Assembly (NCBI GenBank): GCA_017649745.1
Contig: JAGCGE010000143.1
Coordinates: 1 to 44,069 of the forward strand
DNA length: 44,069 bases
DNA from: Clostridiales bacterium
GTDB lineage: Bacteria > Bacillota_A > Clostridia > Saccharofermentanales > Saccharofermentanaceae
Direction: 5' to 3'
The notes under the pieces were generated by a model, which was not told where the DNA came from, made no database searches, and saw nothing but the letters and a program-made list of their open reading frames with translations. How positions within the stretch are numbered: the stretch's first letter is position 1; the number at the start of each line of letters is the position of its first letter. Positions 25,756 through 33,562 of the stretch are shown in pieces. The position numbers and the translations under genes were made by a program.

Positions 25756-25795
25756 GAGCGATGATGTTCTATCGCTCGTCCACACATAGGACGAG
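25756..25795 (-). promoter_or_regulatory. Two overlapping leader hairpins upstream of the lipoprotein
   Basis: Read on the minus strand, CTCGTCC-TATGTGT-GGACGAG is followed by GAGCGAT-AGAACATC-ATCGCTC. They share three bases (GAG), so the two full stems cannot form together. No T run follows. They lie between the tRNA promoter region and the lipoprotein start. Confidence 0.4.
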
Positions 25796-25857
25796 TTAAG
25801 TTCGAGGAGTGTTTCATTTACTTTTTCGGTATTCGATATGTTAAAATATGCAGGCAT

Positions 25858-25932
25858 GCCTCCATAGTTTAATGGATAGAACAGCAGTTTCCGGTACTGC
25901 TGGTACGGGTTCGATTCCTGTTGGGGGCGCCA
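25858..25932 (+). tRNA. tRNA-Arg (anticodon CCG)
   Basis: A complete cloverleaf of 75 bases with encoded CCA. The acceptor GCCTCCA/TGGGGGC has one G-T pair, the D arm runs GTTT...GAAC, the anticodon stem is GCAGT/ACTGC with loop TTCCGGT, and the T arm ACGGG-TTCGATT-CCTGT is regular. The anticodon CCG reads CGG arginine codons. A TAAAAT -10-like hexamer lies at 25842-25847 and a terminator follows. Confidence 0.95.
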
Positions 25933-25935
25933 CAG

Positions 25936-25975
25936 ACCCTCTGAAAACTTAGTGTTTCAGAGGGTAATATTTTGA
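25936..25975 (+). terminator. Terminator of tRNA-Arg
   Basis: A perfect 11-bp stem ACCCTCTGAAA / TTTCAGAGGGT with an eight-base loop is followed by AATATTTTG. It begins four bases after the tRNA CCA end. Confidence 0.85.
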
Positions 25976-26051
25976 CATGAATTTGCCTAATCTATCGCTT
26001 TTTCTGATGTTATAATCGGATACAATTTAAGGGATCAGGGGAATATAGAAC

Positions 26052-26351
26052 ATGAAAAAAACGATAATCGTTGCAATAGATATTTTTTTGATCATTGCAA
26101 CTGCAATTCCGGCAATATGGCTGTTTTGCGTGTGCATGGATTCTGCAATAAACGGAGTCATTCCATGGAGAGAAGAAAGCGAGTTTATCTACGGTATACA
26201 CGCATTCTTATATACTTTCGGTTCATTCTGTGTATTTGAACTTGTCTTAGTGATCTTATAGGCTTTATTATTCTTTACCACGTTCATATATACTGTTTTT
26301 ACAGTGATCTATTTAGTAGTAAAGAGCAAAAAGCGCATTGCTACGGCATGA
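26052..26351 (+). pseudogene. Small membrane protein gene interrupted by an in-frame TAG
   Basis: From ATG 26052 the frame runs 69 residues to TAG at 26259-26261, in the middle of a hydrophobic segment (FELVLVIL). Directly after it the same frame stays open for 29 more codons to TGA at 26349-26351, giving LLFFTTFIYTVFTVIYLVV and then a basic KSKKR end. Read through, the product would be about 99 residues with three membrane segments (about 4-26, 48-73 and 72-92). The first 69 residues alone end inside a membrane helix. AGGGGA precedes the start. It is either a nonsense mutation, a readthrough, or a chance open frame; the membrane-like continuation favours a broken gene. Confidence 0.55.
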
Positions 26352-26409
26352 TGATCAATACTCTTCCTGAATGTGATCCTCATTGCTATATTGTTCTTGA
26401 AAAATGAAA

Positions 26410-26438
26410 TTGAATACAGTGTTGTAAAATGTTATAAC
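26410..26438 (+). promoter_or_regulatory. Promoter of lipoprotein-Nudix-lipoprotein group
   Basis: TTGAAT (26410-26415), a 17-base spacer and TATAAC (26433-26438). A small hairpin TTTCAG-TATATG-CTGAAA follows at 26447-26464, then GAGGG before ATG 26488. Confidence 0.7.
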
Positions 26439-26487
26439 TAAAAGGCTTTCAGTATATGCTGAAAAAAGAGTTTTTGAGGGATACATA

Positions 26488-27216
26488 ATGAAGAAAGAAA
26501 ATATACTTAGAACAGTTTCACTTATCCTGTTATCAGCTGTTGTAACGGCTTTTATGTGTTCTTGCACTGCTTCAGGAAAACTTCTCGAGAGTGAAGAACC
26601 GAAGATCAAGGCATATCTTTCCGATAAGTACGGTAATGAGATGGCTGACAACGTTAAGATCAAGGTGAAAGATGCCGATAAAGAGGAGTTTGAGGTTAAG
26701 ACTCCTTTACTCGGAAAAGATTCTTCCGGTTTTGTCGTTAAGAAAGTAGAGACAGGAACGGATTATTACGACAGTTTCATGAATCTCTTCAATGTTGAGA
26801 CTAATTTCCTGGGTGAATACGAGAAATATGTCGAGGGTCAGTTCCCTGAGAATTATCAGATCGAAATGTGGGATGTAAGGACTGATTTTAACGGTTATTC
26901 TCACGGAGACGATATTACTTTGTTGTTTGATAAATCTGACTATACTCTTCTCGATGTTAAAGTAAACTTCGATGAGCTTGATAATGATAAGGCTTTTGAA
27001 TTCATCGAGGAATTCCATGATAACTATATGCCGATGTTTGACGGTAAATATGACGGAACTCTTAATGTCATCATTCTTTGTAAGCATCAGGCAGTAGCTA
27101 CGGTTTCCTATGATCCGAACGGTTCTTCTGCAGAGATCGCAAGAGAGCCGGGTAGTGTTCTCGATTCCGGTGAATTCAAAGGCGAGAATAATACGACGAT
27201 CCAGTTTGGTAACTGA
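26488..27216 (+). CDS. Predicted lipoprotein, unknown function
   Basis: This 242-residue protein has a hydrophobic signal (about 8-22) and a lipobox MCSC with C26. The mature part is charged with a high share of Asp, Glu and Lys, beta/alpha mixed, with no repeats or catalytic motif I can recognise. GAGGG precedes ATG 26488 and a good promoter lies upstream. A Nudix hydrolase gene begins 17 bases after its stop and a second lipoprotein follows, so the three are likely co-transcribed. Confidence 0.75.
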   Translation: MKKENILRTVSLILLSAVVTAFMCSCTASGKLLESEEPKIKAYLSDKYGNEMADNVKIKVKDADKEEFEVKTPLLGKDSSGFVVKKVETGTDYYDSFMNLFNVETNFLGEYEKYVEGQFPENYQIEMWDVRTDFNGYSHGDDITLLFDKSDYTLLDVKVNFDELDNDKAFEFIEEFHDNYMPMFDGKYDGTLNVIILCKHQAVATVSYDPNGSSAEIAREPGSVLDSGEFKGENNTTIQFGN

Positions 27217-27233
27217 TCATTCGGAGCGGCTAT

Positions 27234-27830
27234 ATGGACTTTTCAAATGACGATGAACTTAAATGGGAAGAAATAAGTACTGAACATCTTATTCAGAATG
27301 AATGGATCGACTTCAGGATCTCCAAATACAGATTCCCTGACGGTACAGAATTCGAACCATATTATAGTTACAGCAGAAGAGATTATGTGGTTATCGTTCC
27401 TTTCGATGAGGACGGTAATCTCATATGTGTTAGGCAGTTTCGCCAGGGGATAAAGGAAGTTACTACTGAATTTCCAGCTGGCGGTATAGAACGTACTGAC
27501 GGTAAGGAATACGGTGCAAGAGATGCGGCTTACTTAGAGGATGCGATGAAAGCCTCAGTAAGAGAACTTAAAGAAGAGACAGGATATGTGTCGGAAAAGT
27601 GGGAGCACTTGCTTACGATCCCTTCTAATGCGACAATAGCAGATAATTACGCACATATCTTTGTTGCGCGAGATTGCAGGAAAGTATCCACTCAGGATCT
27701 TGATGATACAGAGTATCTCAATGTTTGTGTGATATCTCCTGAGAAGATAGAAGAAATGATCAAAGAAGGTAAATTCCAACAGGCTGTTCACGTAATGGCT
27801 TGGTATATGTGTAGAAAGGATAAAGAATAA
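27234..27830 (+). CDS. Nudix hydrolase, ADP-ribose pyrophosphatase-like
   Basis: This 198-residue protein has the ADP-ribose pyrophosphatase layout: an N-terminal beta domain with RRDYVVIVPF and CVRQFRQG, then EFPAGGIE and the Nudix helix ASVRELKEETGYV with the metal-binding Glu residues in REL-KEE. Between GGIE and the Nudix helix about 16 extra residues are inserted, so the standard Gly-x5-Glu spacing is broken. The family cleaves nucleoside diphosphate linked compounds such as ADP-ribose. CGGAG precedes ATG 27234. It lies between two lipoprotein genes. Confidence 0.88.
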   Translation: MDFSNDDELKWEEISTEHLIQNEWIDFRISKYRFPDGTEFEPYYSYSRRDYVVIVPFDEDGNLICVRQFRQGIKEVTTEFPAGGIERTDGKEYGARDAAYLEDAMKASVRELKEETGYVSEKWEHLLTIPSNATIADNYAHIFVARDCRKVSTQDLDDTEYLNVCVISPEKIEEMIKEGKFQQAVHVMAWYMCRKDKE

Positions 27831-27831
27831 T

Positions 27832-28230
27832 ATGAGAAAGAAGATAGTAGCTTTAGTACTTTTAGTTGTAATGTGCCTTTGCATGTTCTCAGGATGCAGC
27901 AAGGGAGTAGAAGGAACTTGGGTCCTTAAAGAGGAATATGAGAAAGATGGTACGCTTATCTCTTCAAAGCAATTGGAAGAAGAGGGAGTATCCGAAAAAT
28001 ATGAGATTCACGGTAACATAGTCATGTACTATGCTGAGATAAAGGGTTTCTCAAAGCCTGTCATGATCGAGTATCAACTTGAGGATCTCGGAAATAACCA
28101 ATACAATTTCAATCTTCCAAGCGGAACCACTATTATTACAGCAACAATCAAAGGCAACACCATGACATATGAATTTGATAACGGAGAAGGCGGAATCAAG
28201 ATGGTATTCAAGAAGAAAGCGTTCTCGTGA
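27832..28230 (+). CDS. Small predicted lipoprotein, lipocalin-like size
   Basis: This 132-residue protein has a signal (about 4-20) and lipobox FSGC with C22. The mature part starts with VEGTWVLKEEYEKDG and ends with a beta-strand-rich region (TIITATIKGNTMTYEF), the pattern of small lipocalin-like or DUF5640-like beta-barrel lipoproteins; family membership is not certain. It starts one base after the Nudix stop, so it is probably in the same operon. The 141 bases after it contain a 36-codon open frame (28237-28347) with no RBS, which I do not call a gene. Confidence 0.75.
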   Translation: MRKKIVALVLLVVMCLCMFSGCSKGVEGTWVLKEEYEKDGTLISSKQLEEEGVSEKYEIHGNIVMYYAEIKGFSKPVMIEYQLEDLGNNQYNFNLPSGTTIITATIKGNTMTYEFDNGEGGIKMVFKKKAFS

Positions 28231-28371
28231 TCAACTATGGATAATAAAGCTTCTGCCGACGCGTCATATCATTACAGTAAAGCTCCAGAAATAACCCCAT
28301 CTATTTTTCGTAACCTTTTCACTCGTTTATCGATATTAGTAGTGTAAACAAGTTTAAAGGAGATTTTTAGA

Positions 28372-28878
28372 ATGGAAAACGTGTTTCAATATAGACAATA
28401 TAAGGGCAAGCCTGAGGACATTACATTCAGGACAGCAACTCAGCACGAGCATGAGCGCTGCATGAGAGTAATGGAATACAGAAAGACTAAGGTCCCTTCG
28501 ATGATCGTGTTTTTTATCGTTTCTTTGGCATTCTGTTTTTACTTCTCAACACAGAGTGACGAACCTATCTTCAGATACGGACCATATATCATTCCGCGTC
28601 TTGCACTGATCAGCATTATTATCTCTATCTTCAGAGAGAGAAAATGTGAGTCTTTTGAGATCGCTGAGGGAACTTTAGTAGGATTTAAGCATATTAACAA
28701 GAAGCCATATGCTTCGGTATGGTGTGAGAAAGATCAGATCTATCTTCCGACTCTTCGTTATTTCTCAGTATTTCACCGTCAATTTGGTATGCCTTTGCTT
28801 ATCGTAAAGGGTTATCGCGGTGAAGGAAAAAAGCCGAGATATTTCGTTATCTCATATCATGATGATCCTCTCATCTGA
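28372..28878 (+). CDS. Membrane protein with two segments, unknown function
   Basis: This 168-residue protein has a soluble start (1-43), two hydrophobic segments (about 44-60 and 70-86) and a C-terminal domain of about 80 residues with several aromatic residues (RYFSVFHRQFG). I do not recognise a family. AAAGGAGAT sits seven bases before ATG 28372. Its last 22 bases overlap the end of the opposite proC-family gene, tail to tail, with no terminator between them. Confidence 0.65.
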   Translation: MENVFQYRQYKGKPEDITFRTATQHEHERCMRVMEYRKTKVPSMIVFFIVSLAFCFYFSTQSDEPIFRYGPYIIPRLALISIIISIFRERKCESFEIAEGTLVGFKHINKKPYASVWCEKDQIYLPTLRYFSVFHRQFGMPLLIVKGYRGEGKKPRYFVISYHDDPLI

Positions 28879-29675
28879 TCTTCTGCTTTCGCGGAAGTGA
28901 TACGGCGTTTCTCGAGTGTTTTCTCGAACATCTCATCAGATGTTGGAGGGAACTTCTCGTAGATAACCTGAGAGCCGACTTCTGTGATTCCGCCTTTGGT
29001 CGCAACTCTGTCTACAACTTCTTTAAAGGTCATCTTCTTTTGGAGCATGAGATCGCTTGTTGCAGATAAGGTGTTAAGCACCATATTGACTATCTGATCG
29101 TCCGGTATTTCAGTGTGATCTTTAGCGGAAGAGCATACAACATCGAACATCGATGCGATGAATCCGGGCATGCAACTTACGAGTTCTGAACCCATTCCCA
29201 TCTCTTTTTCGGGAAGTTCGATGACGTTACCGATGGAACTTAAGATGTCCTTTAAAAGGAGCTTATCTTCGTCAGTTACTTTGTCGTTATAACATACGAG
29301 AGTCTGGGAACGGTTGATCTCTGCTGTGACGCTCGGGATGACCTTCGCGATCTTGTGATCGATGATGCGTTCAAGAAGTTCGAAAGTGACACTGCCGTTA
29401 AGAGATATCACCAGTGTTTCTTCTTTTAGAACAGGTTTGATCTCTTCTAAGACTGCCTTGATATCGCCGGGTCTTAAGCATATGAACAGAAGGTCAGAAT
29501 TACCTGCTGCGTCAGGATTAGATGAGCAGATAACGGCTCTGTCTTTAAGTTCGTTCAGTTTCTCTTTAGTCCTTGTAGTTACGAACAGATCGTCTTTACT
29601 TACTTTGCCTGATTCAAGGAATTTTAAAGCGAGCATCCTGCCCATGCTTCCGTAACCGATGATCCCTACTTTCAT
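28857..29675 (-). CDS. Pyrroline-5-carboxylate reductase family protein (ProC/ComER-like)
   Basis: This 272-residue NAD(P)-binding enzyme has the Rossmann start VGIIGYGSMGRM, a TRTKEKL segment after the second strand typical of NADPH users, ICLRPGDI, and the C-terminal helical dimer domain with GSELVSCMPGF and KGGITEVG. True ProC reduces pyrroline-5-carboxylate to proline and has a PGGTT near this last place; here it reads KGGITEV, so proline synthesis is likely but a ComER-like role is possible. No proA or proB is nearby. AAAAGGAGAAG precedes the start codon. Confidence 0.8.
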   Translation of the reverse strand: MKVGIIGYGSMGRMLALKFLESGKVSKDDLFVTTRTKEKLNELKDRAVICSSNPDAAGNSDLLFICLRPGDIKAVLEEIKPVLKEETLVISLNGSVTFELLERIIDHKIAKVIPSVTAEINRSQTLVCYNDKVTDEDKLLLKDILSSIGNVIELPEKEMGMGSELVSCMPGFIASMFDVVCSSAKDHTEIPDDQIVNMVLNTLSATSDLMLQKKMTFKEVVDRVATKGGITEVGSQVIYEKFPPTSDEMFEKTLEKRRITSAKAEDQMRGSS

Positions 29676-29793
29676 AATAGCTTCTCCTTTTGTTCGTGGT
29701 TGATTAAGTATAGCACTTCTGTAAAATGGTTTCTAAGTTCTCTGGGGATTGTGATATTATTAGCAGTGAAGTAAGTGTAGAGGGGAAAAGATA

Positions 29794-30627
29794 ATGATAA
29801 ATATAGGATGTCACTTGTCGAGCTCGGGCGGATTTCTCGCAATGGGTAAACATGCTACAGAGCTTGGCGCCGACACTTTCGCATTTTTCACAAGGAACCC
29901 GCGAGGTGGATCAGCCAAGGATATAGATCCTGAAGATGCAAAGGCGCTGATCGCATATATGGAGGAAAATAAATTTGGGCAACTAGTTGCGCATGCTCCT
30001 TATACGATGAATGTATGCGCAGAGAAAGAATCAGTTCGTAAGTTCTCTTGGGAGATGCTCGCTGAAGATCTTGAACGCATGCAGTTTGTTCCGGGTAACT
30101 ACTACAACTTCCATCCGGGTTCACATGTCGGACAGGGAACTGAAGTTGCTATTCCGATGATAGCTGATGCTCTTAATAATGCGCTTAAGCCTGAGCATGA
30201 TACTGTCGTTTTACTCGAGACTATGGCGGGTAAAGGATCTGAGGTTGGAAGGACTTTCGAAGAGATTGCTCAGATCATTGACAGAGTTGAACTTAAGGAT
30301 AAGATAGGTGTTTGTTTTGACACATGTCACACATGGGATGGCGGATATGATAATGTCGGTGATTTCGACGGAGTGCTGAAGGAATTCGATAAGATAATCG
30401 GCCTTGATAGACTTCGTGCAGTTCACTTAAATGACAGTAAGAATGATAGGGATACGCATAAGGACCGTCATGAGCTTATTGGCGAAGGATTCTTAGGTCT
30501 TGATGCGATCAAGTATATCGTTACTCATCCGCTCCTTCAGGGTAAGCCGTTTATCCTGGAGACACCTAATGAAGATCCGGGATATAAGAAAGAGATAGCA
30601 CTTATAAGGAGTTGGTTTAATGAATAA
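29794..30627 (+). CDS. nfo: Endonuclease IV (AP endonuclease)
   Basis: Nfo cuts DNA 5' to abasic sites in base excision repair and uses three zinc ions. The 277-residue length is standard. Seen are IGCHLSSSGG, VAHAPYTMN, NFHPGSHVG, LLETMAGKGSEVG, VCFDTCHTWDGGYD and HLNDSKNDRDTHKDRHELIG with the zinc-binding His, Glu and Asp residues. GAGGGG precedes ATG 29794; an extended -10 TGATATTAT (29752-29760) lies upstream, divergent from the proC-family gene. It overlaps the next gene by eight bases. Confidence 0.95.
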   Translation: MINIGCHLSSSGGFLAMGKHATELGADTFAFFTRNPRGGSAKDIDPEDAKALIAYMEENKFGQLVAHAPYTMNVCAEKESVRKFSWEMLAEDLERMQFVPGNYYNFHPGSHVGQGTEVAIPMIADALNNALKPEHDTVVLLETMAGKGSEVGRTFEEIAQIIDRVELKDKIGVCFDTCHTWDGGYDNVGDFDGVLKEFDKIIGLDRLRAVHLNDSKNDRDTHKDRHELIGEGFLGLDAIKYIVTHPLLQGKPFILETPNEDPGYKKEIALIRSWFNE

Positions 30628-31177
30628 GGAATTAAGTCCGAGAGCTAAGACCATCATCACGATCTTCATGCTCACGGTGTTGGGATGTATGATCGGATGG
30701 GTGTACGAGATGCTCTTCTACAGGATAGATCAGGGACACTTCATAAAGCGAGGATCGGGATTTGGTCCGTGGCTTCCAATCTACGGATTTGGCGGACTAG
30801 GTCTTACGCTTCTCTCATATAAAAAGAAATATAATCCAATACTGGTATTCTTCGTGACAGTAATCGGTGCCGGATTACTCGAATTCGGAACAGGTTGGTT
30901 CTTATATCACTATATGGACGGCTTAAGGCTCTGGGATTACAACGTCGAGATCTGGAACTGGGGTAATATCGGAGGATATGTGTGCCTTAGATCAGTTCTC
31001 GTATTCGGTATTCTTGGCGTGCTCTATACTCTCTGGGCAATACCGGGCTTTTTCAAGATCTCGAAAAAGTGGAGTTCGAAAGCGATACTTGCGGTATCGA
31101 TACCGACGGCAATTATATTCTTCAGTGATATTATCTATGGTTATATACTGAAATCACTGCTCTTCAAAGGGGCATAA
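30620..31177 (+). CDS. CmpB/DUF1113-family membrane protein (putative ABC-transporter type IV)
   Basis: This 185-residue protein has five to six membrane segments. The pattern GFGPWLPIYGFGGLG, then LLEFGTGWFLYHYM, WDYNVEIWNWGNIGGYVCL and SVLVFGILGVLY is characteristic of the family annotated as putative ABC-transporter type IV; a transport role has not been shown for most members. AAGGAG precedes ATG 30620, which lies inside the end of nfo. A terminator follows. Confidence 0.8.
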   Translation: MNKELSPRAKTIITIFMLTVLGCMIGWVYEMLFYRIDQGHFIKRGSGFGPWLPIYGFGGLGLTLLSYKKKYNPILVFFVTVIGAGLLEFGTGWFLYHYMDGLRLWDYNVEIWNWGNIGGYVCLRSVLVFGILGVLYTLWAIPGFFKISKKWSSKAILAVSIPTAIIFFSDIIYGYILKSLLFKGA

Positions 31178-31208
31178 TGCAACTTAGACAACTCGAAATG
31201 CAACTTGT

Positions 31209-31239
31209 ACGGATTCGCCTTCACGGCGGATCCGTTTTT
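31209..31239 (+). terminator. Terminator after the nfo-CmpB pair
   Basis: An 11-bp stem ACGGATTCGCC / GGCGGATCCGT with loop TTCAC is followed by TTTTG. It lies within the 107-base gap before the hydrolase gene. Confidence 0.88.
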
Positions 31240-31284
31240 GTTATAGTCACATCATCAAACAAAAACACAAGGAGTTTTCGAGAA

Positions 31285-32238
31285 ATGAAGAAGAACAAGA
31301 TTATCAAGGGATTAGGAATTACATTAGGAGTTATCGCCATCTTGGGCGTTGTAGGATCTATCGCAATGGGCGGCTATGTAGCAGACAGGATCCTCCATCA
31401 GAATAAAGACAAAGATACACATGATAACAGTCTTAAGCAGCTCGAGGTTTGGGAATACGATGTAGACAAGTTCATGGATACATACAAGGGAAGAAGCGTA
31501 AGTGCTAAAGCTGAGGACGGCAACGTAGTTCCTGCAACATACTTTGACAGCGACAGTGATACATGCATCATCCTCGTTCACGGAGCAGGCGGAGACAGAG
31601 TTTGTACTTACCCACTTGCAGAGCAGTATATCGAAGACGGATATGACGTTATTGCGATCGATCAGAGAGGCAGCGGCGTTAATCCTGATAGCCGGGTAAC
31701 ATTCGGTATTCACGAGATGCTTGACGTTAAGGCGATGGTCAAGTACGCAAGAGAAGAGATCGGTGCAGATAAGGTCGTAGTTCATGGTCAGTCAATGGGC
31801 GGGCAGACAGTTGCTCTTTATGCTTCTAACGTTGATCCGGATTCTATCGAAGCAGCTGATGCAGTTATCTGCGACAGCCCTGTTCCGGGCATGGAACTAA
31901 TCCTTAAGGAGATGTTCGGTGATGGCGATACTGAGTCATTTACAGCAAGATATCTTACAGGCACGAGCAAGGCATTCATGAAGGTCGTAAACGGTATCGA
32001 TTATGACGATGCTGATACCATTAATGTAGTTAAGAATGACCAGATTCCTACAATGATCATCGTATCTGACAAAGATGAAGTATGTCTCCCTCACCAGGTT
32101 GAGAATATTTATGATAATATAGCATGCGAGAAAAAGGAGATCCTCCACGTTAACAGTGCTCATATCGAAGGAGTTATCGATGATCCTGACGGATATATGG
32201 ACGGTGTGGAGAGCTTCCTTGAAGAAGTAGGAATCTGA
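31285..32238 (+). CDS. Membrane-anchored alpha/beta hydrolase
   Basis: This 317-residue protein has an N-terminal anchor (about 8-30) and an alpha/beta hydrolase domain outside the membrane. Seen are the oxyanion ILVHGAGG (97-103), IDQRGSG, the nucleophile elbow VHGQSMGG with S170, the acid in SDKDEV (D262 or D264) and H293 in NSAHIEG. The type (serine aminopeptidase S33-like or esterase) cannot be settled. The frame is open from 31177, but ATG 31285 is used because AAGGAG lies upstream and the earlier part crosses the terminator. The LytTR regulator gene starts five bases after the stop. Confidence 0.85.
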   Translation: MKKNKIIKGLGITLGVIAILGVVGSIAMGGYVADRILHQNKDKDTHDNSLKQLEVWEYDVDKFMDTYKGRSVSAKAEDGNVVPATYFDSDSDTCIILVHGAGGDRVCTYPLAEQYIEDGYDVIAIDQRGSGVNPDSRVTFGIHEMLDVKAMVKYAREEIGADKVVVHGQSMGGQTVALYASNVDPDSIEAADAVICDSPVPGMELILKEMFGDGDTESFTARYLTGTSKAFMKVVNGIDYDDADTINVVKNDQIPTMIIVSDKDEVCLPHQVENIYDNIACEKKEILHVNSAHIEGVIDDPDGYMDGVESFLEEVGI

Positions 32239-32243
32239 TAGAA

Positions 32244-32714
32244 ATGAAACTGAATCTTTACGAAGACAAAAATACTAATGATGAGCATGTAGACGTGTAT
32301 TTCACGAACATGCGACCTGTAATAAGACAACTGATCGATACAGTAAATTCTGAGCGTCCCTCACTTCAGGGACGCCCTGCTGACGAAGATATGGATGACG
32401 GCGAGGCGATCTTGCTTGATCCCCGTGAGGTATATTATCTCGATCATATCGATCGAAAACTCTTCGCTTACACGAAGAACGGAGTGTTCCGTCTGATGAA
32501 CACTCTCGCAGCATGCGAAGAGATGCTTTGGAACTATGGATTCGTTCGTGTATCGAAGTCGAATCTGATCAACATCTATAAGATCAAGCAATTGAAGCCT
32601 GACCTTAACATGAAGGTCTACGCCTCTTTCGATAATGGTGAGAGGATCTGCATTAACAGAAGTTACAAGAAGAGCTTCAATGAATATCTCCAGAGAATGA
32701 GGAGGATGAGCTGA
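32244..32714 (+). CDS. LytTR-domain DNA-binding regulator
   Basis: This 156-residue protein carries a LytTR DNA-binding domain over about residues 50-150: LDPREVYYLDHID, KLFAYTKNGVFRL, FVRVSKSNLINI and INRSYKKSFNEYL. There is no receiver domain; the N-terminal 45 residues are specific to the short LytTR group that pairs with DUF3021 membrane proteins. The next gene is such a DUF3021 protein, sharing a base with this stop. These pairs are thought to be regulator and membrane inhibitor or sensor. Confidence 0.9.
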   Translation: MKLNLYEDKNTNDEHVDVYFTNMRPVIRQLIDTVNSERPSLQGRPADEDMDDGEAILLDPREVYYLDHIDRKLFAYTKNGVFRLMNTLAACEEMLWNYGFVRVSKSNLINIYKIKQLKPDLNMKVYASFDNGERICINRSYKKSFNEYLQRMRRMS

Positions 32715-33148
32715 TGCCTGAGAAATTAAAAGAATATCTCCTGGAACTTTGCTGCGCTTATGCATTCGTATCCGTTGGCGGAGCGATAGTAAATATCATC
32801 GCAGGAACACAGACGAATAACATCAATGTTCTAGTCATGTTTGTCACATGTGCGCTCGCTACATTCGTACTCTTCCTTCATAAGCTTTTCGAAAACTTTA
32901 GCCCACTGCTCATGATGATCATTCAGTATCTTATCGCGTGTGCGATCGTCGGAGTGTTTCTTTTCGTCCTTAGTATTGTTGTGGAGCCGATCACACCAAA
33001 GGGTTGGTTCGAGTTCTATCGTTCGTTCACGATCCCTTATATTGTCCTCGCAGGATTCTATTATTATCGAGTCTTTTCAGTAGCGAAAAAACAGGATAAA
33101 CTGATTAAAGAACTTCAGGAGAAAAAGGAGACAGAGAATGATAATTGA
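32714..33148 (+). CDS. DUF3021-family membrane protein, partner of LytTR
   Basis: This 144-residue protein has four membrane segments (about 15-30, 38-57, 66-87 and 102-118) and a charged C-terminal helix, the DUF3021 layout. It is coupled to the LytTR gene by the TGATG overlap with GAGGATGAG as RBS, and overlaps the next acetyltransferase by 11 bases. The family generally neighbours short LytTR proteins and is suggested to hold them inactive at the membrane. Confidence 0.85.
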   Translation: MPEKLKEYLLELCCAYAFVSVGGAIVNIIAGTQTNNINVLVMFVTCALATFVLFLHKLFENFSPLLMMIIQYLIACAIVGVFLFVLSIVVEPITPKGWFEFYRSFTIPYIVLAGFYYYRVFSVAKKQDKLIKELQEKKETENDN

Positions 33149-33548
33149 AAAGACCGAATTTGATGGCGAGACAATGGGTCCGCTCATCGATAATGAGTTC
33201 AATAAGTACGCGAGAAAATTCGATGTCGTCTGTGATTATCAGGACTTCTGTTTCGTTGCCAGAGAAGGCAATGAGATCATGGGTATGATCGTCGGACATT
33301 CTTACTATAAGGAAGTCCATATAGCTGATCTTATCGTGATGGAAAAGTTCAGAGGACAAGACATCGGAACTCATCTCATTAAGAAAGTCGAAGAAGAATT
33401 CAAGGGCGGTAGATTCGAGAATATAAATCTCTCGACTTATGCTTTTCAGGCACCTGAATTCTATAAGAAGATGGGATTCGAAGTCGAGTATGTTCGCGAA
33501 AGTTCTGATGAGAAATTGAAAAAGTATTTTCTGATAAAACACTTGTGA
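33138..33548 (+). CDS. GNAT-family N-acetyltransferase
   Basis: This 136-residue GNAT protein should transfer acetyl from acetyl-CoA to an amine. The core shows IADLIVMEKFRGQDIGTHLI, whose R-G-Q-D-I-G part is the acetyl-CoA pyrophosphate loop (RGxxIG), and APEFYKKMGFEVEY near the end. The substrate is unknown. AAAAAGGAGA precedes ATG 33138, and the gene overlaps its neighbours on both sides, so it belongs to the hydrolase-LytTR operon. Confidence 0.85.
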   Translation: MIIEKTEFDGETMGPLIDNEFNKYARKFDVVCDYQDFCFVAREGNEIMGMIVGHSYYKEVHIADLIVMEKFRGQDIGTHLIKKVEEEFKGGRFENINLSTYAFQAPEFYKKMGFEVEYVRESSDEKLKKYFLIKHL

Positions 33549-33562
33549 TGAACGGTGAGAAT

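Noticed and set aside
28237..28347. 36-codon ORF between the small lipoprotein and the membrane protein
   Set aside because: No RBS, no hydrophobic or known motif, and length within chance expectation.
31177..31284. Longer N-terminus of the alpha/beta hydrolase
   Set aside because: It would cross a clear terminator hairpin; ATG 31285 has AAGGAG and a normal membrane anchor.
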